Origin: a virus | Strand: one strand, 5' to 3' | Virus record (IMG/VR): IMGVR_UViG_3300005731_000122 | Span: 1-29,807 of that record | DNA length: 29,807 nt | Shown here: piece after piece, positions 14,647-25,694 of the stretch | How positions within the stretch are numbered: the stretch's first letter is position 1 | Layout of the letters: every line of letters starts with the position of its first letter | The notes under the pieces: generated by a model | Database searches by the model: none | What the model was told of the DNA's origin: nothing | The model's input: only the letters and a program-made list of their open reading frames with translations | Translations under genes and position numbers: made by a program

Positions 14647-15164
14647 CCGGACTATTGCTCCCAAAGCGCGCCGCAGCCCAGCGGGTAGCGGAAGCAACCG
14701 CCGAAAGTATTGGCGGATCCGCTGTTCACCGTATGGACAGTGACGACTTCGTTACGCCCGAGAATGTATCCGAGCAGCTCGCCCAGCTTGCTAAGTACGT
14801 GGCAGACCGCCGCGAAGAAGATCCAAACTACCAGCTGCCACAGCCCAGCGGCTGGAAGATGATGGTCCTTATGCTGACCATCCCAGAAAAATCAGCAGGC
14901 GGCGTCATCGTAATGGACGACGCAAAAGAGGCTCGCTCCCTGTCGTCTCCCCAAGGTGTAATCCTTGATATGGGTCCGGCGGTGTACAGCGACCCAAGCC
15001 GGTTTGCCGTCGACGGGGAGATTATTCCTTGGCACGACATCGGTGACCGCATCACGTTGGTAAAGTACGACGCCAGCATGTTTCAAATCGCGAACGGGCA
15101 ACGCCTTGGGTTCATCAATGACACCCAGCCCATCGCCACAATTGACAAAGGATGGACGCTATGA
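14643..15164 (+). CDS. GroES-like co-chaperonin
   Basis: The product is 173 residues. After a ~65-residue N-terminal extension the sequence follows the Cpn10 pattern: SGWKMMVLMLTIPEKSAGG (the strand and mobile-loop region), GVIVMDD...SSPQGVILDMG, then DIGDRITLVKYDASMF and a C-terminal QPIATI strand. Phage co-chaperonins such as T4 gp31 replace host GroES so that the capsid protein can fold in GroEL. Its place two genes after the portal and four before the capsid gene fits that role. The extension and overall divergence are unusual for the family (GroES is about 97 residues). It overlaps both neighbours by ATGA. Confidence 0.72.
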   Translation: MTGLLLPKRAAAQRVAEATAESIGGSAVHRMDSDDFVTPENVSEQLAQLAKYVADRREEDPNYQLPQPSGWKMMVLMLTIPEKSAGGVIVMDDAKEARSLSSPQGVILDMGPAVYSDPSRFAVDGEIIPWHDIGDRITLVKYDASMFQIANGQRLGFINDTQPIATIDKGWTL

Positions 15165-16030
15165 AGCCTGAATGGATGAAGAATTTCATTCTCCGCGCAC
15201 CGGAGAATGAAAGCGGGGGCGGTGGAGTTTTCGAAATTATGGACGAGGGCGCGTCCTCGGAAGATCCCGCCCCTGCAGAAGACCGCACGTCGAAGGTGGA
15301 AGCCCGCCTTGACCGGCTGACCCAATCCCTTGAGGGCTTCATGTCGAAGACCACCAAGCAGGAAGAGGAGAGCAACTCTCGCGTTATTGAGCAGCAGATC
15401 ACTTCGGCAATTCAAAGGCAGGAAGCCCTGCTGGATGAAGCTGAAGACAAGCTGGCCGCCGCCTTTGATGATGGCGATGGCCGCACCATTGCGAAAGCAC
15501 AGCGCGTGGTTGCTCAGGAAGCTGCCAAAGTGGAGCGCGTCAAGGCCCAAGCTGACCAGTACCGGCAGCAGCTCAAGAGCTCCGAGCGCCGCTCCGGTGG
15601 CGCCGGAAGCACTGACCTTGACACTTCAAATCTTGATAGCTGGAAACAAAGACATGTTTCGTGGTACGGTGTTGACAAGGATATGACCAAGGCCGCACAT
15701 GAATTGGATGCCCAGATCCGTTCAGCTGGCGTGTTGGCCTCTGGGTCCAAGGAGTATTTTGATGCGATTGATCGCCAAATGAGACAGAAATTCCCAGACC
15801 GCTTCGGCGGAACACCTCCAACTGGCGGAAGCCAGCAGCGGGGCAATGGCCAGCCTAGCAGCACCAACCGCGTCCGCATCCCAGCGTCCGTGGCTGATGG
15901 GTTCCGCCGCATGGGGATCAACATCGACGATCCGGATACAGCCAAGCGCATGGTTAAAAACCGTGAGAAGGCCGTCAGTAAAGGCTGGCTCAATGACCAA
16001 CCCGCCACAGGAAGGATCTTTCAGCGATGA
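15161..16030 (+). CDS. Scaffold-like capsid assembly protein
   Basis: The product is 289 residues from ATG 15161, chosen because AAAGGA (15147-15152) is well spaced and the start forms an ATGA overlap; ATG 15152 is an in-frame alternative. The protein is very charged, with a long predicted coiled coil (about residues 45-150; VEARLDRLTQSLEGF, AKVERVKAQADQYRQ). A second helical part includes GSKEYFDAIDRQMRQKFPD and a basic tail. A charged coiled coil just upstream of the decoration and capsid genes is the usual profile of a phage scaffolding protein, which organises capsid subunits and then leaves. No protease domain is visible. The call is from composition and position. Confidence 0.6.
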   Translation: MKPEWMKNFILRAPENESGGGGVFEIMDEGASSEDPAPAEDRTSKVEARLDRLTQSLEGFMSKTTKQEEESNSRVIEQQITSAIQRQEALLDEAEDKLAAAFDDGDGRTIAKAQRVVAQEAAKVERVKAQADQYRQQLKSSERRSGGAGSTDLDTSNLDSWKQRHVSWYGVDKDMTKAAHELDAQIRSAGVLASGSKEYFDAIDRQMRQKFPDRFGGTPPTGGSQQRGNGQPSSTNRVRIPASVADGFRRMGINIDDPDTAKRMVKNREKAVSKGWLNDQPATGRIFQR

Positions 16031-16527
16031 CCGACAAGCAAGATCGCGCCCGATCAAACACTACCAAGAGCCGTGAAGCCGACAGCACCGCCGCCATGGA
16101 GCGCCCGCCCATGGAGCGGTGGTCACCTGCCAACACTCTCGAAATGCCGAAGATCCACGGGGAATATCGCCTCCGGTGGATCGCCGAGTACGTTAACGGG
16201 GTTCACACCCCGCGCACCGTACAGTCGGCACTGCGAGAGGGATACGAACGTGTATCCGTCGAAGAATTTGTCGAGCCCTTCATTGTTGACGAGGATCTAA
16301 ACGGGGATGGCTTTGCCAGAACCGGCGGCCTCATCTTGATGAAGATCCCGTCAAAGTTTGCTGAACAGCGTGAGGCATACTACCGCTCGCGTTCAGCTCA
16401 AGGCCTCGAAGGCGCCAATGTTCTGCAGGGTATTGCAGGGCAGAACGCTGTCTATGAGGATCGTGGCACTCGCACCCTGTCAGGTGCAGAGGCTGGTGCC
16501 GCTCTACGCAACTTGTCTAATCAGTAA
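16027..16527 (+). CDS. Conserved-looking head-module protein, unknown function
   Basis: The product is 166 residues, starting in an ATGA overlap with the scaffold-like gene. The first ~40 residues are polar and likely disordered. The core (YRLRWIAEYVNGVHTPRTVQ, then EGYERVSVEEF) looks like the small head proteins often found just before decoration and capsid genes in podoviruses. The C-terminus is Gly/Ala-rich. I cannot assign a function; a minor capsid or assembly role is inferred from position only. Confidence 0.72.
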   Translation: MTDKQDRARSNTTKSREADSTAAMERPPMERWSPANTLEMPKIHGEYRLRWIAEYVNGVHTPRTVQSALREGYERVSVEEFVEPFIVDEDLNGDGFARTGGLILMKIPSKFAEQREAYYRSRSAQGLEGANVLQGIAGQNAVYEDRGTRTLSGAEAGAALRNLSNQ

Positions 16528-16538
16528 GGAGAAGACCT

Positions 16539-17087
16539 ATGGCAGGTTTTGGACTTCGTCTGGCACGGTCGCAAGGCATGGAGGGTTATTCGGGCAACTT
16601 TACTCAGTTCGATATTCTCCCCACCAATGCTGACGCGATCTTCACAGGCGACCCCGTCGTTCTAAACGCGGGCTATCTGGAAGCGGCAACCACCGCTGCC
16701 GGACCTATCCTTGGTGTATTCATGGGGTGTCAGTACGAAGACACCAATGGCGACATCAAGTTTCGCAATCAGTGGGACGGCGCCCCGAACCGCGAGAACA
16801 TCCGAGCTGCAGTCGCTATGCCTGCATCGTCGTTGTTCTGGATCAAGGGCAAAGAAGGCGTGAACTTCGCGCAGTCTACCTCGGTCGGCGCAACTCACCC
16901 GTTTGACACCACTGTAGCTGGTAACACTCAGTACGGCGACAGCCGTGTGACGCTGGGCGCAGCTGGTGCTGGTGCTCTGATTGTTCACCGGCTCGTCGAC
17001 CTTCCGCACAATGCGTGGGGCACTGACGGACCAATCCTTGAAGTCAGCGTCAACTTGCAGGCGGCGACGTTTGCAGACGCATCGTAA
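16539..17087 (+). CDS. Capsid decoration / stabilisation-like protein
   Basis: The product is 182 residues with AGGAG (16527-16531) before ATG 16539. The sequence is beta-rich, begins GFGLRLARSQGMEGYSG, and carries GDPVVLNAGYL and LGVFMGCQYED, a pattern of small structural proteins encoded directly upstream of major capsid genes that decorate or cement the shell. There is no signal peptide or catalytic motif. It lies 14 bases before the capsid gene, with which it is surely cotranscribed. Confidence 0.68.
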   Translation: MAGFGLRLARSQGMEGYSGNFTQFDILPTNADAIFTGDPVVLNAGYLEAATTAAGPILGVFMGCQYEDTNGDIKFRNQWDGAPNRENIRAAVAMPASSLFWIKGKEGVNFAQSTSVGATHPFDTTVAGNTQYGDSRVTLGAAGAGALIVHRLVDLPHNAWGTDGPILEVSVNLQAATFADAS

Positions 17088-17101
17088 GGGGGGCCTGACA
17101 C

Positions 17102-18013
17102 ATGTCCGCTATTAACCGCGCAGCTCTCGCAGAGCACCTATGGCCAGGAATTATTGACTTTTTTGGTCTGGAATACGCAGACTACGAAGAGCAATACACC
17201 CAAATCTTTGACACTCGTGGCTCGACAAAAGCCTATGAAGAGTACGTGATGGAGAGCGGGTTTGGGTTGGCACCAATGAAAGAGGCCGGTGCTCCGATCT
17301 CCTTCGATGAGGCGGCCGACACTTGGAAGGGCCGCGTCGAAATGGTCGCATATGCTCTTGGTTTCGTGATCACTCGCGAAGCTGTTGAGGATGACCAATA
17401 CTTCGATCTGGTTCCACGCTACACTCGTGCGCTGAAGCGCTCGATGGTGCAAACCAAGGAAGTACGTGCAGCCGCATTTGTTGACGGCCTGTTCTCGACT
17501 TCGAAAACCGGCGATGGCCAACCTGTCTGTTCAAACGCGCACCCGCTGAAAAATGGCGATACGTTCTCGAACGTAGCGGCTGCGAATGCCGACCTGAACG
17601 AGACATCATTGGAAGCCGCGATCATCCAGATCGCCGACTATGTCGACGAACGCGGCCTGCGCATCAACGTGCAGCCACAACGGATGATCATCCCCAACGG
17701 ATTGCAGTTCACTGCAGAGCGTCTGATGAAAACCACCGGCGCTCGCGTCGGCACTGGTGATAATGACGTGGCAGCAATCCACACGATGGGCATGATCCCT
17801 GAAGGGTACAAACTCAACAACTACCTGAGCGATCCTCGCGCATGGTTCTTGAAGACGAACGTATCTGAAGGCATGACCTACTGGGATCGTACCCCGCTGG
17901 ATCTCGAAGACGGCGACGGCAGCGAGACCCAGACCATGAAGGTGATGGCCTATGAGCGTTATGCGTTCTCAGCCATGGATCCTCGCGGTATGTGGGGCGC
18001 TGAGGGCCAGTAA
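17102..18013 (+). CDS. Major capsid protein
   Basis: The 303-residue product is in the size range of HK97-fold capsid proteins and resembles the Mu gpT-like capsid group: YEEYVMESGFGLAPMKEAGA, then FVITREAVEDDQYFDLVPRY, a central HPLKNGDTFSN segment and PQRMIIPNGLQFTAERLM. A G-rich ribosome binding site (AAGGGGGG) precedes ATG 17102. The gene follows the scaffold- and decoration-like genes and is followed by a rho-independent terminator, as expected for the most abundant virion protein at the end of a head operon. No N-terminal delta domain to be cleaved is evident. Confidence 0.86.
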   Translation: MSAINRAALAEHLWPGIIDFFGLEYADYEEQYTQIFDTRGSTKAYEEYVMESGFGLAPMKEAGAPISFDEAADTWKGRVEMVAYALGFVITREAVEDDQYFDLVPRYTRALKRSMVQTKEVRAAAFVDGLFSTSKTGDGQPVCSNAHPLKNGDTFSNVAAANADLNETSLEAAIIQIADYVDERGLRINVQPQRMIIPNGLQFTAERLMKTTGARVGTGDNDVAAIHTMGMIPEGYKLNNYLSDPRAWFLKTNVSEGMTYWDRTPLDLEDGDGSETQTMKVMAYERYAFSAMDPRGMWGAEGQ

Positions 18014-18035
18014 GGCCTCAGCATTAAAAGATCAG

Positions 18036-18067
18036 AAGGGGTCGCTCTATGCGGCCCCTTTCTTTTT
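18036..18067 (+). terminator. Rho-independent terminator after the capsid gene
   Basis: A ten-base stem (AAGGGGTCGC with GCGGCCCCTT, one G-U pair) with a five-base loop is followed by TTTCTTTTT. It begins 23 bases after the capsid stop codon. It separates the head operon from the connector and tail genes. Confidence 0.9.
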
Positions 18068-18086
18068 GTGGTAAGGTGCAAGAATA

Positions 18087-18116
18087 ACCACGGTTCGGAA
18101 TGGGTCGGATCGTGGT
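18087..18116 (+). other. Long hairpin between the terminator and the tail-module genes
   Basis: ACCACGGTTCG and CGGATCGTGGT can form an 11-pair stem (two G-U wobbles) around an eight-base loop. A competing five-base pairing GTGGT (18068-18072)/ACCAC (18087-18091) and a short GTGGG/CCCAC hairpin (115-119 with 126-130 of the 18,000s) flank it. It lies 37 bases upstream of the next gene. It has no U-tract of its own, so it is more likely a transcript-processing, stability or promoter-associated structure than a second terminator. Function is unknown. Confidence 0.5.
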
Positions 18117-18153
18117 GGGTTTTGCCCCACAGGCCTCAAGAGGAGACAAAGAC

Positions 18154-18630
18154 ATGGCAAAAAATGCAATCCGCATCCCAACAGATGGACGCACACGCTA
18201 CGAGCACCAAGCTTATGACGTGACCTACGCTGGCAAATCGAAAGAGACCGGCGCCCTTGGCTACGACAGCCGCCTGTCGGCCACCTACGAGGCCAACTTC
18301 CAGATCACCGTTGATGTGTCGGCCACCGGCACGCATGTGTTTGTCCTACCTTCGTGGGTCTATTCGAATGGCTACCTGATCGTCGAAGGTGGCGGCGGAT
18401 CTCCCGTCGCGCAGCTCGAGGTTTCAGATCTGGATGGCGGCAACGCAGTCACACTGGCAGCCGATATCGATATGGGCTCGGTCACTGCGACCAAGGCTGC
18501 GTACGATGCTGGCGTCGTGATTGACGTTGAGGAGGTCGATCAGGTCATCACCATTGATGTGACCACTGCCGGAACCGGCTATGCGACCATCGTTATTCAG
18601 GCGACTATCGTTCAAACTGCTTGGAAGTAA
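18154..18630 (+). CDS. Beta-rich structural protein, unknown
   Basis: The product is 158 residues from ATG 18154, supported by AGGAG at 18141-18145; an in-frame ATG at 18100 would translate through the hairpin region and is rejected. The sequence alternates short hydrophobic strands (THVFVLPSWVYSNGYLIVEG, VDQVITIDVTTAGTGYATIV) with Gly/Asp turns, suggesting one or two beta-sandwich domains. It is the first gene after the capsid terminator. A minor virion protein such as a head-surface or head-tail joining component is possible; no family is recognised. Confidence 0.75.
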   Translation: MAKNAIRIPTDGRTRYEHQAYDVTYAGKSKETGALGYDSRLSATYEANFQITVDVSATGTHVFVLPSWVYSNGYLIVEGGGGSPVAQLEVSDLDGGNAVTLAADIDMGSVTATKAAYDAGVVIDVEEVDQVITIDVTTAGTGYATIVIQATIVQTAWK

Positions 18631-18633
18631 TCC

Positions 18634-19290
18634 ATGGACGAGATTGGGGACACAGCCTTTGACTTCGCTGATGTGGTAGATGAGGCTGTTTCCCGCTCCG
18701 GTGGGGAAACAGCAACAGCAGCTGACATCATGAATGTCCGACGCAGCATGCGGCTCTTGACTGAGCGCTGGCTGGGTCAGGGCTATAACATGTGGCGCAT
18801 CAAAACCATGACGGTGGGGATCTCGGGCTCAAGCCCGATAGTCCAGCTGCCCAAGTGCATTGATGATGTGATCAACGTCAATTCTGTGGTGGAAGGTCTC
18901 GGAAGTGAGGCACCCATGAAGCGCACCACTGCGACACAATACGCCATGCTGACAACCAAAGACACGCAGGGTAGACCTGCGCAATTCTGGTTGAGCCGGA
19001 GCGATCCACCCAGCCTGCACATCTACCCCATCGGGTCGATAGCCACACCGACAACGCTGGTTGTCACCTATGTGGAGAGGCCGGAAGCGTTCGAACGGTA
19101 CGGCGAGACAAGCGACATTCCGTCGCGGTGGCTCGAGGCACTGGTTACCGGCTTGGCTTTGGATCTGGCAAGGAAGCGGCCACCATACAATGAGCCGCTG
19201 ATCGCACGTCTGAAGCAAGAGGCAGCTGAGGCAGAAGACATCGCGCAACGCAATGATCGGGATAGATCACGTTACAAAATGAGGATCTGA
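18634..19290 (+). CDS. Head-tail adaptor-like protein
   Basis: The product is 218 residues. The N-terminal helical half (FADVVDEAVSRSGGE..., MNVRRSMRLLTERWLGQGYN followed by MWRIKT) matches the layout of podoviral adaptor proteins, which dock under the portal and seal packaged DNA (P22 gp4 type). A mid beta region contains FWLSRSDPPSLHIYP, and helices follow (WLEALVTGLALDLARKRPPY, LKQEAAEAEDIAQR). Position after the capsid genes agrees. Its stop overlaps the next start (TGATG). Confidence 0.68.
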   Translation: MDEIGDTAFDFADVVDEAVSRSGGETATAADIMNVRRSMRLLTERWLGQGYNMWRIKTMTVGISGSSPIVQLPKCIDDVINVNSVVEGLGSEAPMKRTTATQYAMLTTKDTQGRPAQFWLSRSDPPSLHIYPIGSIATPTTLVVTYVERPEAFERYGETSDIPSRWLEALVTGLALDLARKRPPYNEPLIARLKQEAAEAEDIAQRNDRDRSRYKMRI

Positions 19291-19637
19291 TGGCTGGACG
19301 CAAAAGCATACGGGGCAGTTATCCAAAGAGGCTTGGCAAACCAAAGGGCAAGGGCCTGATGGAATGTCAGGCCTCTGGTCAATTGCGGCATCCCAGCGAG
19401 ATGGTTCATGACCACAGGCAGGGCATGGTGGCGCGCGAGTTCGCCGACATCACGCCCCGCTTCGGCACGCGCCACCCGCAAGACGTGAAGAGCCTTGGCG
19501 AGCTGGATGATCCAAAGGCAATCAGGGACGCGCGGCCCAAGGACAACAACAATTATTCGAAACAGGATCTCGGCATCAGTGACCAAGAGGTCGAGCTTTC
19601 GATCAGGGAGGGACGCCCTCCCAGAAGAGGTTACTAA
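19290..19637 (+). CDS. Small basic protein with RHPQD motif, tail-completion context
   Basis: The product is 115 residues, rich in Lys/Arg/Gly. A central part with a single Cys (MECQASGQLRHPSEMVHDHR) leads to a FADITPRFGTRHPQDV segment. A similar 'RHPQD' ending occurs in small proteins encoded among podoviral adaptor genes, so a connector or tail-assembly role is suggested by context only. The start overlaps the adaptor stop and the next ATG directly follows its TAA. Confidence 0.7.
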   Translation: MAGRKSIRGSYPKRLGKPKGKGLMECQASGQLRHPSEMVHDHRQGMVAREFADITPRFGTRHPQDVKSLGELDDPKAIRDARPKDNNNYSKQDLGISDQEVELSIREGRPPRRGY

Positions 19638-20294
19638 ATGCCCACCACATATGATGAGCTACTGATCAAGGTTCCCAAGTGGCAGTATGCCAACAACCGA
19701 AGCCTTGTGTCTGACATGCCGCAGGTGATCTCCGATGCTGAGGATCAGATCATCAACATGATTGACCACTACCTATTTCAGACGGTGCTGGTTGATATCC
19801 CCGTTGCAGCTGGCCAGTCTGACATTGACCTGTCGGGCATGGGCGTCCTTGAGGTGCGCGCGATCCGCGCCAATTACCGCACGGCGGGCGGGCGCACCCC
19901 TCTCGAGCGTCGGGATCTCGAGGCTATGACAATGCTGTTCTCTGCGAACCGGCCAGCGCGGCCGCGGTTCTATTCGCAGTATGGCGCCGTGGATATGTTC
20001 AGGCTATTCCCGACCCCGCGCACAGCCTTTGATGTGGAGGTGACGGCCAACGTCCAACCTCCCAAGCTGGGGCCGGACCAGCAGAGCAACATCATCGCCG
20101 AGAAGTTCCCGAGGGTCTTGGATCGTGCAGTGATGAAGCAGGCCGCCATCTATATGAAGAACCCGACAGACGAGGCGCGGTATGGCGAAGAGATGGTGTC
20201 GGCCTTGGCTGAAGCCAACGCGCAGATCGCACGCTGGCGGCGGGACGAAACCGGAACGCGCCTGATCGAAACAACCAACGCGATGGGGCAATGA
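19638..20294 (+). CDS. Second adaptor / tail-tube-like connector protein
   Basis: The product is 218 residues. It starts with helices (ANNRSLVSDMPQVISDAEDQ) and has a central beta part with RPARPRFYSQYGAVDMFRLF followed by PTPRTAFDVEVTANVQPPKL. The 'P-R-x-Y...YG...L-F-P-T-P' pattern and size are typical of podoviral adaptor/tubular proteins such as the T7 gp11 position. The C-terminal helices (EMVSALAEANAQIARWRRDE) would pack in a ring. It probably stacks below the previous adaptor. The subfamily assignment is uncertain. Confidence 0.66.
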   Translation: MPTTYDELLIKVPKWQYANNRSLVSDMPQVISDAEDQIINMIDHYLFQTVLVDIPVAAGQSDIDLSGMGVLEVRAIRANYRTAGGRTPLERRDLEAMTMLFSANRPARPRFYSQYGAVDMFRLFPTPRTAFDVEVTANVQPPKLGPDQQSNIIAEKFPRVLDRAVMKQAAIYMKNPTDEARYGEEMVSALAEANAQIARWRRDETGTRLIETTNAMGQ

Positions 20295-20295
20295 T

Positions 20296-20643
20296 ATGAG
20301 TTGCACGAACACGGTCCAATACTGCGTCACCAAGGGAACCAATTTCTCTGCGGACGTATCCTTCACCACAGCGTGGTCGGAGCTGATCGAGGATCCCTCA
20401 GACTACTATGGCGAGATGGTCTTTCGAGAAGCGCAGGACGATGACGCTGTGGATTACCTCCAGCTGACAGCCATACCAGACACGACCGACCCAGAGGCAC
20501 CTGTCCAGCTGCACTTCACCGCGTCACCGGTCGAAACGACAGCCCTGCCGGATTGGGATATTGTCGGATACTGCGACCTTGTGTCAAATGACGGCACGTC
20601 ACGGCAGCGGCTCTTCAACATGGAGGTATCGGTCAATGAATAA
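20296..20643 (+). CDS. Small Ig-like / fibre-attachment protein
   Basis: The product is 115 residues, starting one base after the previous stop, with only a weak G-rich ribosome binding site (consistent with coupled translation). The sequence is beta-rich (GTNFSADVSFTTAWSELIED, VQLHFTASPVETTALPDWDI, GYCDLVSNDGTSRQRLFNME), resembling small immunoglobulin-like proteins at the start of fibre cassettes. It overlaps the next gene by eight bases. A tail-knob or fibre-anchor role is inferred. Confidence 0.65.
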   Translation: MSCTNTVQYCVTKGTNFSADVSFTTAWSELIEDPSDYYGEMVFREAQDDDAVDYLQLTAIPDTTDPEAPVQLHFTASPVETTALPDWDIVGYCDLVSNDGTSRQRLFNMEVSVNE

Positions 20644-21828
20644 CCCCATCGGAACGATCTACAACAGCGACCAGAAAGTGGTCATCGTCCATAACGGATC
20701 CCGAGGGGCGCGTGGCCTTGTCGGGGAAGATGGCATTCAGGGTGAGCAGGGCGACAGCTTTGTTGTCCGTGGCTTCTGGGTGAGTGGGTCTACCTACGCG
20801 CCGCTGGATGCGGTCAACGCTCGGTCTTCCGTGTCTGAGGGTCTGACCAGCCTGTATATCCAACTCAGCTCAGCTGACACTGCCGTCTCCACCACGGAAC
20901 CCTATCTGGATCCCGCACGGTGGACAGAGATCGGCGTGTCGGATCTGAACAGCACCTTCGGGGGGATCTGGACGGTCGAGCAAACGGGTCATCCATTCCG
21001 ATTTTCGGGACAGCCGGTCACCCATGGCAGCGGCGGGTACGAGCTAGGGTCTGCCAGTACCTATGCTATCGGGGTTGTTCGCGAAGTCATCAATAGCAAT
21101 GCGTTCGTCCTTCAGTCGACCGGCGGTATTTCCGAGGTGGATCCAAGATCCTCTGCCTCCGGAGAATTTCGGGCGGGTGAGATCTACTATGTGTCCGGAT
21201 CCGCCGGCCTTTTGACGGACGTCCCTCCAGCTGGAGCGGGCCAAGTTGTCTCTCCGATCTATGTGGCGACAACATTGTCAGAGGGCGTTGTCTTGCCTTG
21301 GGCGCCAGTGGAAGTACCGGCGCAGCCGGTGCAGGCCGCGACAGCGCTGACCAAGTTCTACTTCACAGCCGAGGAGGGGCAGACAGTGTTCACCGGCGTG
21401 GATGACAATGGCGCAGTCCTCGATATGTCAGGGGCCATGGTTGATGTATTTCTGGGCGGCCTGAACCTGCGGGAGGTCACACAGTATACGAATACGGAAA
21501 CCACTGTGACACTGGCATCTCCAGCCGCATCCAACGAGACACTTGAGGTATGGGCGGCAGCCACCTCACCACTTGCCGCAGCCACACGGGTCAAGGCGGA
21601 CGTGCTGGTGTTTGACGGGACGTCGACGATTTACATTTTGGAGGCGGGTGGTGACGATATCCCGCTGGGCAGCGCGCAAGACTTCGATGTCTATCTGGAC
21701 GGCAACCCGCAAGAGCCCTCGGTGGACTATACGATTATTGATGCAGGCGGCGGTCAGACAGCTATCCGGTTCACCATCGCACCTGAGCAAGAAACATCCT
21801 CTTGGATTGTATACGGTGTCACAGGCTA

Positions 21829-21829
<1 letters not shown>
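20636..21829 (+). CDS. Tail fibre / tip protein with short collagen-like stretch and Ig-like repeats
   Basis: The product is 397 residues from ATG 20636, supported by GGAGG at 20622-20626; the longer frame from 20561 would run inside the previous gene. Near the N-terminus seven Gly-X-Y triplets ([20 protein letters not shown]...) are followed by a carbohydrate-binding-like segment ([20 protein letters not shown]). The C-terminal part has two related beta domains: one from [19 protein letters not shown] with [16 protein letters not shown], and one from [19 protein letters not shown] with [17 protein letters not shown]. These are common in phage fibres. It probably forms the base to which the longer collagen-like fibre joins. 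The stop overlaps the next start (TAATG). Confidence 0.78.
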
Positions 21830-25683
<3,854 letters not shown>

Positions 25684-25694
25684 AGGAAGCGAAG

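Noticed and set aside
18100-18153. Upstream ATG 18100 for the beta-rich protein
   Set aside because: It lies within the hairpin and lacks a ribosome binding site, whereas ATG 18154 has AGGAG at a good distance.
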